Origin: Pseudomonas sp. B21-048
GTDB taxonomy: Bacteria > Pseudomonadota > Gammaproteobacteria > Pseudomonadales > Pseudomonadaceae
Assembly: GCF_024748615.1 (NCBI RefSeq)
Contig: NZ_CP087168.1
Span: forward strand, 2,356,001 to 2,420,000
DNA: 64,000 nucleotides
Direction of reading: 5' to 3'
Part shown: positions 32,963-42,288 of the stretch, piece after piece
Position numbering within the stretch: position 1 is the first letter of the stretch
Layout: each line of letters opens with the position of its first letter
Notes under the pieces: generated by a model
Databases searched by the model: none
The model's input: the letters and a program-made list of their open reading frames with translations, nothing else
Told to the model about the DNA's origin: nothing
Made by a program: the position numbers and the translations under genes

Positions 32963-34021
32963 TCAGACCTCCATAACCCGATGCAAAGCCGCGCCCACTC
33001 GGGACGGACCAGGGAAATACGCCCACTCTTGCGCATGCGGGTAGGGAGTGTCCCAACCGGTGACGCGCTCGATCGGCGCTTCCAGGTAGTGGAAGCAATG
33101 CTCTTGCACCAGCGACACCAGCTCAGCACCGAAACCGCAGGTGCGGGTGGCTTCGTGAACCACCACGCAGCGTCCGGTTTTCTTCACTGACTTGACGATG
33201 GTGTCCAGGTCCAGTGGCCACAGGCTGCGCAGGTCGATGACTTCAGCATCGATGCCGGTTTCTTCAGCCGCCACTTGCGATACATAAACGGTGGTGCCGT
33301 AGGTCAGGATGGTCACGTCCTTGCCTGGACGAGCGATGGCGGCAACGTCCAGCGGCACGGTGTAGTAACCGTTCGGCACTTGCGCGGCGGGGTGTTTCGA
33401 CCACGGGGTTACCGGACGATCGTGGTGACCATCGAACGGGCCGTTGTACAGGCGTTTTGGCTCGAGGAAGATCACCGGGTCATCGTTTTCGATGGAGGCG
33501 ATCAGCAGGCCTTTGGCGTCGTAAGGGTTGGACGGCATGACCGTACGCAAACCGCAGACTTGGGTGAACATCGCCTCGATGCTCTGGCTGTGGGTCTGGC
33601 CACCGTAGATGCCGCCGCCGCATGGCATGCGCAGGGTCATCGGTGCGGTGAACTCGCCGGCCGAGCGATAACGCAGGCGTGCGGCTTCGGAAATGATCTG
33701 GTCCGACGCCGGGTAAACGTAATCGGCGAACTGGATCTCGGCCACCGGCCGCAAACCGTAAGCGCCCATGCCCACGGCGACGCCAACGATGCCGCTTTCG
33801 GAGATCGGTGCGTCGAATACGCGGGAGGTGCCGTACTTGTTCTGCAGGCCTTCGGTGCAACGGAACACGCCGCCGAAGTAGCCCACGTCCTGGCCGAACA
33901 CCACGACATTGTCGTCACGCTCAAGCATCACATCCATGGCCGAGCGCAGGGCCTGGATCATGGTCATGGTGGTCGTGGTCATGGCGGTTTCCAACTCGAT
34001 TTTATTGTTGTGATCGTTCAT
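32963..34021 (-). CDS. bkdA2: Branched-chain 2-keto-acid dehydrogenase E1 beta subunit
   Basis: A 352-residue transketolase-like subunit. Recognisable: VVVFGQDVGYFGGVFRCTEG, PISESGIVGVAVGMGAYGLR, IQFADYVYPASDQIISEAAR, and the C-terminal domain DLRSLWPLDLDTIVKSVKKT with CVVVHEATRTCGFGAEL. With BkdA1 it decarboxylates the branched keto acids and acylates lipoate. The first 13 residues (MNDHNNKIELETA) precede an alternative MTTTTM start, which may be the true one. Confidence 0.95.
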   Translation of the reverse strand: MNDHNNKIELETAMTTTTMTMIQALRSAMDVMLERDDNVVVFGQDVGYFGGVFRCTEGLQNKYGTSRVFDAPISESGIVGVAVGMGAYGLRPVAEIQFADYVYPASDQIISEAARLRYRSAGEFTAPMTLRMPCGGGIYGGQTHSQSIEAMFTQVCGLRTVMPSNPYDAKGLLIASIENDDPVIFLEPKRLYNGPFDGHHDRPVTPWSKHPAAQVPNGYYTVPLDVAAIARPGKDVTILTYGTTVYVSQVAAEETGIDAEVIDLRSLWPLDLDTIVKSVKKTGRCVVVHEATRTCGFGAELVSLVQEHCFHYLEAPIERVTGWDTPYPHAQEWAYFPGPSRVGAALHRVMEV

Positions 34022-34022
34022 G

Positions 34023-35303
<1,281 letters not shown>

Positions 35304-35317
35304 TCATTCTTCGGTAA

Positions 35318-35376
35318 AAGAATTCTTGTCCTACAACAATGATAGGTCGGGCCAAGAAGAATATTTCTCTCTGTTT
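35318..35376. promoter_or_regulatory. Candidate BkdR-binding region of the bkd promoter
   Basis: The 185-bp gap between bkdA1 and bkdR holds AT-rich dyads: the perfect palindrome AAGAATTCTT (35318-35327) and AGAAGAATATTTCTCT near 35356-35372. Lrp-type proteins such as BkdR bind multiple degenerate AT-rich palindromes, and BkdR activates bkd in P. putida. Exact sites cannot be fixed by eye. Confidence 0.4.
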
Positions 35377-35443
35377 CGTTGCGCTTGAGGTCATTTGAGG
35401 ATAAAAAATCTGCATAAACATAAAAAACAGGTGGTTTTGTCTC

Positions 35444-35932
35444 ATGCGCAAACTGGACCGTACCGATATCGGCATTCTCAACAGCCTTCAGGAGAACGCG
35501 CGCATCACCAACGCCGACCTCGCGCGCTCGGTGAACCTGTCGCCGACGCCGTGCTTCAACCGGGTCAAGGCGATGGAAGAATTAGGGCTGATTCGTGAGC
35601 AAGTGACCCTGCTGGATGCCGACCTGCTGGGGCTGCATGTGAATGTGTTCATTCACGTCAGCCTGGAGAAACAGGTGGAGGAGGCGTTGCAGCATTTCGA
35701 AGAGGCGATCTCGGATCGCCCGGAAGTGATGGAGTGCTATTTGATGGCCGGTGACCCGGACTATCTGATCCGCGTGCTGGTGCCGACCATTCAGTCGCTG
35801 GAACGCTTCATGATGGACTTTTTGACCAAGGTGCCGGGGGTGGCGAACATTCGTTCGAGCTTTGCGCTCAAGCAGGTGAGGTATAAGACGGCGCTGCCGT
35901 TGCCGGCGAATGGGTTGACTCTTGGGACTTAA
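35444..35932 (+). CDS. bkdR: Lrp-family activator of the bkd operon
   Basis: A 162-residue Lrp/AsnC regulator: [43 protein letters not shown], then the RAM ligand-binding domain ([19 protein letters not shown]). In P. putida BkdR senses branched-chain amino acids and activates bkd transcription; the divergent layout here is the same. A GC-rich hairpin follows the stop codon. Confidence 0.94.
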   Translation: MRKLDRTDIGILNSLQENARITNADLARSVNLSPTPCFNRVKAMEELGLIREQVTLLDADLLGLHVNVFIHVSLEKQVEEALQHFEEAISDRPEVMECYLMAGDPDYLIRVLVPTIQSLERFMMDFLTKVPGVANIRSSFALKQVRYKTALPLPANGLTLGT

Positions 35933-35944
35933 TATATTGAATGT

Positions 35945-35965
35945 GGGGCGGGGAGTTTCCGCCCC
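35945..35965. terminator. Hairpin between bkdR and the AT-rich island
   Basis: The 7-bp stem GGGGCGG/CCGCCCC lies between the convergent bkdR and RloC-like genes. It lacks a clear T-run. It marks the edge where base composition drops sharply. Confidence 0.45.
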
Positions 35966-35977
35966 TAGATAAGTTGA

Positions 35978-38335
35978 TCAAGTAATGCTCTCAATTAATG
36001 AGTTGTATTGATCTGGGTCCTTTTGTTTTATTGTGTTGAGCACATAATTGGCAAGTTTTGGTATTTCCGGGATCTCAGAGGGTTTGATGCTTCTGTCAAA
36101 AATTTCTTCTAGGTGGGATTGTTCATTGTAAAGTCTATTTGAGAGCTCAGTGGCTAACTGGTCGCCACCAAAAAATTTTCCAAGTTTTTCTTCCGTGCTC
36201 GAGTGCGAAGGGTATTTGTAGAAAAGGTACGCTTCTAGAAATTTTCTCAAGTTGTTGCCAAAATTATAGAAGGCTTCGTGGTCCGAATCGCCTATTATTG
36301 GTTGGGTGCATTTGTATATCTGGCTGAATAAGTAGTTGAATTCGGTTATATAATTTTTTAGGTAGCTAGGCATTAGCTTAATGGCGGAGTTTCTTTCGGT
36401 GCGTTCCAAGATAAAGTATTCGGAGTCGTTCTTTGGTTTCGAGATTCTTTTTAGGTATTTGAGGAAGTCTAGGCTGTGGGTCGAAATAAATAACTGACTA
36501 TATCTGTATGTATTCGTTTGGTTGACGGCCTTTATCGGTTTGGCTAGCATTGCTTCGATCAGGCTGTAGACGAAAAATATATGGTTGCTATCAAGGCTTG
36601 AAATTGGGTCGTCAATCCAAATTATTAATTCCTTGTCTTTGGTTTCGATATCTTCTAGTTTTGCCATGAAGTAACAGAAGGCTACGAGGCTGCACTCGCC
36701 TTCGCTGAGATTGTGAGCTATATCATTTGATCTACTGATTCTAAAATGAACACCTTTTGTAGTATCTTCGTCTATGGCGGATAGCTGTAGTCCGGAGTGT
36801 CCGAAATGATGTTGTAGATAGTGATTGACCTTTTCAGCACCTTTTCGCTCATCCTTAAGTTGGTTCTTAAGAATGCTTATATCTTTTTCTGCTTTTGTGA
36901 TTTTATTTGATATTTCATTTTGTTGTTTGTTTAAGGTTGTTTGGAATGTGGTAAGTGTTTCGATGTTTTTTGTTGTCGTCGAATACTCAATGTCCTTTAT
37001 GAAGGTCGCGATTTCGTCATATTTTAAGCTTTTTCGAGCAATCTCCTGGTCCTTTGCTATTGTTCCAGTTTTTGCGTTGTGCTCATTTACTATCTCCTCG
37101 ATAGACTTAAGGGTTTTTTCAATATCTTGAGGGTTGCTCAATAAAGTAGGTTTTGGCTGAGGAGAAAATATATTATTTTCTCTGGCGTGTAATGATGATA
37201 TTAACAATAAGAGGTCGTTTTTATATAACTCTTTTCCGTTTTCCAGCTTTTCATTCAGCTTAACGAATTTTGATTCAAGTGCTGAGTAAAAGGATGAGGC
37301 TTTTAAGTTGATTGAGATGTCCGAGGATCTTGTTTCTGTATCAAGTTTGTTTTTTAGGGTGGTAATTAAAGTGCGGAGATTTTCAGATTCTTTGCTAAAA
37401 TGTGCATCTATTTTTTTCCAAAGATCGGATGGCAATGGATTGCCACAGAAGTTGCAATGTGTCTCTTTCCCCTTGTGGAGCATTGCACCCGTACGTACCC
37501 ACTCCTGTAAAATAGCGTTATTCAGTAGTTTTTGTATTGTGTCTGTGGGTTTTATTTCCTGTTCTAAAAGCTTGTTGGCTTCTGTTTGAAAGCTATGTAG
37601 CTTATTGGTGAAGTCGCTTTTAAAGCTCAGTGTTTCTTTATTTTCCTCTGTAAGGATCTTTCGTAACTTGAGCTGTTCTTCTATTGGTAGGGGGTTGGGG
37701 GTCGCTAATAATATGGCCGTTATGTCGTTTTTTATTTTTTGTATATTGTATGTTATCTCCCTGTATATAGGGTTGGTTTTTATGCTTGTGTTGGCCTTGG
37801 TTTTTAATTTTTCATCTAGGGTGTTTGATACTTTTGTGAGTGTGGCTGTGTTTTTTTGGTTTTCTTCGATTTTTGTTTTTAGTTCGTGTCGGAGACCTTT
37901 TTTATCCGATTCTGAGCCAAGTAGAGCCTCTTTCTCTTCGATCTCTTTTTCCAGCGCTATATTAGGTTCTCCTAGCACGGCAAAGGGTTTAATTGTTCCG
38001 TCTGAGTCTGAAAGCCATTTTAGATTTTCTTCAACGAAATCTTTATTGTAAACCCGTACATGGTATGGGCAGTTGGTTAATGTTGTGCTGTCGAGCTTTT
38101 GGGCTCCGCTGTGAGTGAATTCATAACTGGAGAGCTTGTATTTTTCATGAGGTGTTTTAGTTTCCAATGTTCTCACTATTCTGGATAGGCTTGTTTTTCC
38201 TGAGTAATTGCGACCATATAGAATGTTTAGTTTTTTAAACTTGGCTATATTGTTGCCGGTGTCTCTGGTGGAAGAGTCCCAGTCGAAGTCTTGATATATG
38301 GCAAAGTTTTTTATTTTTCTGATTTTTGTGAGCAT
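35978..38335 (-). CDS. RloC/PrrC-like ATPase, candidate anticodon nuclease
   Basis: A 785-residue ABC/SMC-type ATPase. Walker A GRNYSGKT (41-48); PrrC/RloC-type motif VYNKDFVEENL (95-105); long coiled-coil region about 125-510 with a CxxC (Cys294, Cys297 in HCNFCGNP), reminiscent of the RloC zinc hook; signature LSEGE (543-547); Walker B IIWIDDP (571-577); H-loop STH (618-620). The C-terminal domain has Arg697-x3-Glu701 (LRKFLEAYL) and His741 (NEQSHLEE), the order of the Arg-Glu-His triad of PrrC/RloC anticodon nucleases. The expected role is abortive tRNA cleavage on phage infection. Codon use and base composition are strikingly AT-rich compared with all neighbours, so the gene is probably acquired. 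AAAGG ribosome-binding site. Confidence 0.82.
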   Translation of the reverse strand: MLTKIRKIKNFAIYQDFDWDSSTRDTGNNIAKFKKLNILYGRNYSGKTSLSRIVRTLETKTPHEKYKLSSYEFTHSGAQKLDSTTLTNCPYHVRVYNKDFVEENLKWLSDSDGTIKPFAVLGEPNIALEKEIEEKEALLGSESDKKGLRHELKTKIEENQKNTATLTKVSNTLDEKLKTKANTSIKTNPIYREITYNIQKIKNDITAILLATPNPLPIEEQLKLRKILTEENKETLSFKSDFTNKLHSFQTEANKLLEQEIKPTDTIQKLLNNAILQEWVRTGAMLHKGKETHCNFCGNPLPSDLWKKIDAHFSKESENLRTLITTLKNKLDTETRSSDISINLKASSFYSALESKFVKLNEKLENGKELYKNDLLLLISSLHARENNIFSPQPKPTLLSNPQDIEKTLKSIEEIVNEHNAKTGTIAKDQEIARKSLKYDEIATFIKDIEYSTTTKNIETLTTFQTTLNKQQNEISNKITKAEKDISILKNQLKDERKGAEKVNHYLQHHFGHSGLQLSAIDEDTTKGVHFRISRSNDIAHNLSEGECSLVAFCYFMAKLEDIETKDKELIIWIDDPISSLDSNHIFFVYSLIEAMLAKPIKAVNQTNTYRYSQLFISTHSLDFLKYLKRISKPKNDSEYFILERTERNSAIKLMPSYLKNYITEFNYLFSQIYKCTQPIIGDSDHEAFYNFGNNLRKFLEAYLFYKYPSHSSTEEKLGKFFGGDQLATELSNRLYNEQSHLEEIFDRSIKPSEIPEIPKLANYVLNTIKQKDPDQYNSLIESIT

Positions 38336-38388
38336 GATAAACCTTTCTTGTGGTTTTTACATGTGGCTACTAACCCATGTTTGCTCTG

Positions 38389-39222
38389 CTAAGATAAGCA
38401 TGGTGTAGGTTTGAGCTGTATTGGGTTTTGGTTGTGTTTCAGTTGTAATTCTATGTACTGCAATGCTTTCCATAGGCGTAAGCGCCCTAGAGCCCAGATT
38501 AACAACCCGATTCGTTCATCGCACAGATTGTTATCTATTATTTTCTTTGCATCAGTTGTAGTGAGTTTTTTGTTGAGCTTGGCAAGGACGTAACAAAATG
38601 ATATTTCGTCGAGGTCTCTGAGTTCCTCGAGCAACTGAGGATGCTCTTTACCTATTTTTAAATATAGCCTTGAATACTGCCATCCTTCAGAGAAAGTATT
38701 TACAATATTCTTCCTGATAGGGACCAGCGCGTCTGTAGGGAAAGTGTTGGTTATGGTCCATGCGCATTCAGCGTCGTTGAATGTATTCCATGCTTCAAGA
38801 AGTATATCTTGAGAGTCGTTCTTGTTTCTTGTAATGCTCTTGTATCCCCTCTTGCGAATCCCGATATACTTAGATTCCAGGAAAAGTGTTTGGATCCGCT
38901 TTCTGGTGTCGGCTGGGGCGCAGTCAGAGATGTTTGTCAAATAATAGCCAATACTTTGTCTGTGTTTTGAAGTGACAGAAGTGAGCTCTTTCTCTAATAC
39001 GCCTAAAAGGTTTTCGTGACACGGAAGCATTTCGGATTCTATGTCGGAGCATATTTTCTTCAGGGCTTTATCGAGGAGGCGTTTGTTTTTCCTGGGGATG
39101 GACTTGAAAAGCTCACATGTTTGTTCTGGAGTTAAACAGAAGCAGTAGGCATGTATTAAGTTGCTTGAGTGGAAAACAATATCAGTAGGGTCGTAATTTA
39201 TTAGCTCATTAATTCTGTCCAT
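38389..39222 (-). CDS. Unknown helical protein, partner of the RloC-like ATPase
   Basis: A 277-residue, cytoplasmic, Lys/Leu-rich all-helical protein (for example ELFKSIPRKNKRLLDKALKK, HRQSIGYYLTNISDCAPADT, KRGYKSITRNKNDSQDILLE, LLIWALGRLRLWKALQYIEL). The helix pairs resemble HEAT/ARM repeats, but I recognise no domain. It is AT-rich like the ATPase gene 53 bp downstream and on the same strand, so the two probably form one transferred operon. It could regulate the nuclease, act as antitoxin or sense infection; nothing in the sequence decides this. Confidence 0.75.
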   Translation of the reverse strand: MDRINELINYDPTDIVFHSSNLIHAYCFCLTPEQTCELFKSIPRKNKRLLDKALKKICSDIESEMLPCHENLLGVLEKELTSVTSKHRQSIGYYLTNISDCAPADTRKRIQTLFLESKYIGIRKRGYKSITRNKNDSQDILLEAWNTFNDAECAWTITNTFPTDALVPIRKNIVNTFSEGWQYSRLYLKIGKEHPQLLEELRDLDEISFCYVLAKLNKKLTTTDAKKIIDNNLCDERIGLLIWALGRLRLWKALQYIELQLKHNQNPIQLKPTPCLS

Positions 39223-39482
39223 TTTCCACCCGGAAATTTCGTCCTTGGTAAATTAGGGTAGCAGAGTCTAGGAACGCCGTAGTAATGCTTTAGTCTATCT
39301 GTGGTGTTCAGTTCACTATCCATACCTCCTACGAGCTTTGTACTGCGGAAGAGGGGTTGTTTTAAGGGTTTTTCTGTCTGTTTATCTTTTAAAACATATG
39401 GTTACGTGGGTTTTATACGTTGCAATGTGAGCCTCCATCCCGTCCGCACCTTGTATTTAGTAACGATGTCGTGCGATCGGGC
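39223..39482. other. AT-rich non-coding end of the island
   Basis: This 260-bp stretch separates the island operon from the persulfide dioxygenase-like gene. It should hold the island promoter. T-rich runs (TTTTAAGGGTTTTTCTG) and TATCTTTTAAAACATATGG stand out. A 70-codon plus-strand frame exists, but it has no good ribosome-binding site and looks non-coding. GC content returns to normal by about 39480. No direct repeats or tRNA end are visible. Confidence 0.5.
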
Positions 39483-40346
39483 TTACATACGGTTGATCGG
39501 GATTTTCAGGTAGGTCACGCCGTTATCTTCGGCCGGCGGCAAATTCCCCGCCCGCACATTCACCTGAATCGCCGGCAGCAACAGCGTCGGCATGCACAAA
39601 CCGGCATCACGCTGGATGCGCATCGCGACGAAGGAGGCCTCATCAATGCCGTCGTGAATATGAATGTTGCTTTTGCGCTGCTCGCCAACCGTGCTCTGGC
39701 ATTGCGGGGCGCGGCCCGTGGGCGGGTAATCGTGGCAGACGTAAAGCCGCACGCTGGCGGGGAAGGCCAACAGTTTGTGGATTGAGGCAAACATCTGGTT
39801 GGCATTACCGCCAGGGAAATCGCAACGCGCAGTGCCAACGTCCGGCATGAACAACGTATCGCCCACCAGAATCACATCGCCGTCGATCAAATAAGCCATG
39901 TCCGCCGGGGTATGCCCGGGCACATGCAGGGCCGTGGCCTTCAGGTTGCCAATGCGGAATGATTCGTCCGGCGCGAACAGGTGATCGAACTGTGAACCAT
40001 CGGCGCTAAATCCCGGTTCGAGGTTGAACAGTGCCTTGAACACGTCCTGAACCTTGCTGATCGATTCACCAATCGCAATCTTGCCGCCCAGTTCCCGACG
40101 CAAATAAGGCGCGGCCGACAGGTGATCGGCATGGGCGTGGGTTTCCAGTAGCCATTGCACCTGTAACTGGTGTTCGCGCACGAAGGCGATGATTTTGTCG
40201 GCCTGGACGGTCGCGGTGCGCCCGGCGGCGGGGTCGAAATCCAGTACCGGGTCGACAATCGCGCAGTGCCCGCCATCGTGTTCGTAGATCACGTAGCTGT
40301 AAGTCGACGAGGCGGGGTCAAGAAAGGCTTCAATCAACGCAGACAT
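39483..40346 (-). CDS. MBL-fold persulfide dioxygenase/hydrolase (Blh/ETHE1-like)
   Basis: A 287-residue metallo-beta-lactamase-fold enzyme. Metal ligands: LLETHAHADHLSAAPYL, HVPGHTPADMAYLI, VILVGDTLFMPDVGTARCDF and LYVCHDYPPTGR. This matches the Blh/ETHE1-like proteins that oxidise glutathione or other persulfides formed by sulfide:quinone oxidoreductase. It is divergent from the BigR-like repressor, with a perfect palindrome between them, and close to the sulfide:quinone oxidoreductase and TauE/SafE genes. Confidence 0.9.
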   Translation of the reverse strand: MSALIEAFLDPASSTYSYVIYEHDGGHCAIVDPVLDFDPAAGRTATVQADKIIAFVREHQLQVQWLLETHAHADHLSAAPYLRRELGGKIAIGESISKVQDVFKALFNLEPGFSADGSQFDHLFAPDESFRIGNLKATALHVPGHTPADMAYLIDGDVILVGDTLFMPDVGTARCDFPGGNANQMFASIHKLLAFPASVRLYVCHDYPPTGRAPQCQSTVGEQRKSNIHIHDGIDEASFVAMRIQRDAGLCMPTLLLPAIQVNVRAGNLPPAEDNGVTYLKIPINRM

Positions 40347-40397
40347 GGGTACGAACCTGTGGAAAGGGGCGGGAGGACAATAACCGGTTGCAACACT

Positions 40398-40413
40398 TTA
40401 TGTTTAAACATAA
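40398..40413. promoter_or_regulatory. Perfect operator palindrome of the sulfide locus
   Basis: TTATGTTTAAACATAA is an uninterrupted 16-bp perfect palindrome, 51 bp from the dioxygenase-like start and 37 bp before the repressor start. It is the obvious site for the BigR/SqrR-type ArsR repressor, which would control both directions. Confidence 0.75.
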
Positions 40414-40450
40414 TGTCCGCAGCTTAAGTGACGTCGAAGGCATCCTGCAA

Positions 40451-40786
40451 ATGCAATCCAGTCTGACCGAATGTGAAGTCGCCCAGCTCCGGGCCTCGGC
40501 CTCCAAAGCTTGCGCGCTGCTCAAGGCCTTGGCCAACGAGGACCGCTTGCTGATTCTCTGCCAATTGACCCAGGGCGAGCGCAACGTCGGCGAACTGGAA
40601 AAAATGACCGGCGTGCGCCAACCCACACTGTCCCAACAGCTGGGCATCCTGCGCGACGAAGGATTGGTAGTCACCCGTCGTGAAGGCAAGTACATATTCT
40701 ATGGTTTAGCCAGTCACGAAGTGATTCAGGTGATGAAGACACTGTCCGGCCTGTACTGCGGAGCGGTGCTGAAAAGCTGGGGCTGA
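40451..40786 (+). CDS. bigR: BigR/SqrR-like ArsR-family repressor
   Basis: A 111-residue winged-helix repressor: KACALLKALANEDRLLILCQ, GELEKMTGVRQPTLSQQLGI, LVVTRREGKYIFYGLASHEV, ending LSGLYCGAVLKSWG. A conserved Cys in the first helix region and one near the C-terminus fit the persulfide/thiol switch of BigR/SqrR. An upstream frame could start at TTG 40388 or ATG 40400, but those codons lie in or before the operator; ATG 40451 with an AAGG box gives a normal-length protein. Confidence 0.85.
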   Translation: MQSSLTECEVAQLRASASKACALLKALANEDRLLILCQLTQGERNVGELEKMTGVRQPTLSQQLGILRDEGLVVTRREGKYIFYGLASHEVIQVMKTLSGLYCGAVLKSWG

Positions 40787-40798
40787 GCCTGATGGCCG

Positions 40799-40983
40799 GT
40801 CAGTTAAGCGCAATCCCATGTGCGGGCTGTGGCGAGGGGGCTTGCCCCCGTTGGGTTGCGAAGCGACCCCGGCATTTCAAAGTCAAACCGCATTTAATGG
40901 GTTTACGACTGCTTCGCAGCCGAACGGGGGCAAGCCCCCTCGCCACAAAAGCCCGCTTGTACATGGGATTGCGCTTAACTGAC
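40799..40983. repeat. Long inverted repeat, MITE-like, around a GTGGCGAGGGGGC palindrome
   Basis: The outer arms GTCAGTTAAGCGCAATCCCA (left) and the reverse complement at the right end are identical, and the inner arms TGTGGCGAGGGGGCTTGCCC are also inverted, giving about 60 bp of near-continuous pairing around an 85-bp centre. It lies between bigR and the sulfide:quinone oxidoreductase gene. The other copies in this window lack the outer arms. Confidence 0.85.
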
Positions 40984-41034
40984 TGGCATCAGGACTGAAC
41001 CCGGCGCCATGCGTGCAATAACAAGGAATGAATG

Positions 41035-42279
41035 ATGAACGATCAACACTGGGGCCCATCCATCAGTGCCGACATCGTGGTAATAGGCGGCGGGACCGCC
41101 GGCATTGGCCTGGTTGCCAGCCTGCTGAAACGCGATCCGGGTTTAAAAATTACCGTTATCGAACCCGACAGCCAGCATTACTACCAACCGGCGTGGACGC
41201 TGGTGGGCGGTGGTGCTTACGCGGTGAAAAACACCGCGCGCCCGATGTCTTCGGTGATGCCGCGTCAGGCCACCTGGTTGCAGGCGTCCGTGACTGACAT
41301 CACCCCGGACAGCAAACAGCTGACCCTCGACGATGGCCGCACCGTCAGTTACCAGAACCTCGTCGTCTGCCCCGGTTTGCGCCTGGCCTGGGAGAAAGTC
41401 GAAGGCTTGCAGGACACCCTCGGCCAGAACGGCGTGACCTCCAATTACAGCTATCGGCACGCGGCCTACACCTGGGAACTGGTCCAGGGATTGCGCGGCG
41501 GCAAAGCGATCTTCACCCAGCCAGCGATGCCGATCAAATGCGCTGGTGCGCCGCAGAAAGCCTTGTACTTGTCCTGCGATCACTGGCGCAAAACCGGCGT
41601 TCTGAACAAATTCGACGTCGAGTTCAATCTGGCCGGCGCTGCGTTGTTTGGCGTGGCGACATTCGTGCCGCCGCTCATGAAGTACATCGAAAAGTACAAC
41701 GCTCGGTTGGCCTTCAATTCCAATCTGGTCAAGGTTGACGGGCGATCGAAAACCGCGTGGTTTGAGGTCAAGGACGCTGCAGGTGTCGTGAACGTAGAAG
41801 AAAAAACCTTCGACCTGCTGCACGTCGTTCCGCCTCAGGTCTCGCCGGATTTCATCCGCCAAAGCCCGTTGGCCGACGCCGCTGGCTGGTGCGAAGTGAA
41901 CCCGCACAGTCTGCAACACGTACGCTATACAGACGTCTTTGCCTTGGGCGATGTCTGCTCCACCAGCAACGCGAAAACTGCCGCCGCCGCGCGCAAGCAG
42001 ATTGTGGTGGTGGCGCAAAACCTGCTGGCCCTGCGCAAGCAACAGCCGTTGCCACTCAAGTACGACGGCTACGGTTCCTGCCCGCTGACGGTGGAGAAGG
42101 GCAAGGTGATCCTCGCCGAGTTCGGTTACGCCGGTAAATTGCTGCCGACCTTTCCCCTCGACCCGACGGTGCCGCGTCGTTCAGCCTGGTTTCTCAAGGC
42201 GACCCTGCTGCCATGGTTCTACTGGAATGGCCTGCTCAAGGGCCGCGAATGGCTGACCCGTCTGTCCAGAATTGACTGA
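41035..42279 (+). CDS. sqr: Sulfide:quinone oxidoreductase (FAD)
   Basis: A 414-residue type II-like SQR that oxidises H2S to persulfide and passes electrons to quinone at the membrane. FAD motif DIVVIGGGTAGIGLVASLLK, PDSQHYYQPAWTLVGGG, catalytic cysteine regions PIKCAGAPQK and FALGDVCSTSNAKT, and an amphipathic C-terminus (PWFYWNGLLKGREW) for membrane association. Three ATGs cluster at 41028-41035; 41035 has the best spacing to AAGGA. The TauE/SafE gene follows after 9 bp. Confidence 0.92.
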   Translation: MNDQHWGPSISADIVVIGGGTAGIGLVASLLKRDPGLKITVIEPDSQHYYQPAWTLVGGGAYAVKNTARPMSSVMPRQATWLQASVTDITPDSKQLTLDDGRTVSYQNLVVCPGLRLAWEKVEGLQDTLGQNGVTSNYSYRHAAYTWELVQGLRGGKAIFTQPAMPIKCAGAPQKALYLSCDHWRKTGVLNKFDVEFNLAGAALFGVATFVPPLMKYIEKYNARLAFNSNLVKVDGRSKTAWFEVKDAAGVVNVEEKTFDLLHVVPPQVSPDFIRQSPLADAAGWCEVNPHSLQHVRYTDVFALGDVCSTSNAKTAAAARKQIVVVAQNLLALRKQQPLPLKYDGYGSCPLTVEKGKVILAEFGYAGKLLPTFPLDPTVPRRSAWFLKATLLPWFYWNGLLKGREWLTRLSRID

Positions 42280-42288
42280 GAGAACTCT

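Noticed and set aside
35978..38335. RecF/SMC-type repair ATPase as the identity of the island ATPase
   Set aside because: The VYNKDFVEENL motif and the C-terminal Arg-Glu-His arrangement fit PrrC/RloC better; nevertheless the nuclease activity is unproven.
39301..39513. 70-codon plus-strand frame at the island edge
   Set aside because: No convincing ribosome-binding site, and it runs into the 3' end of the dioxygenase-like gene on the other strand; composition fits non-coding AT-rich DNA.
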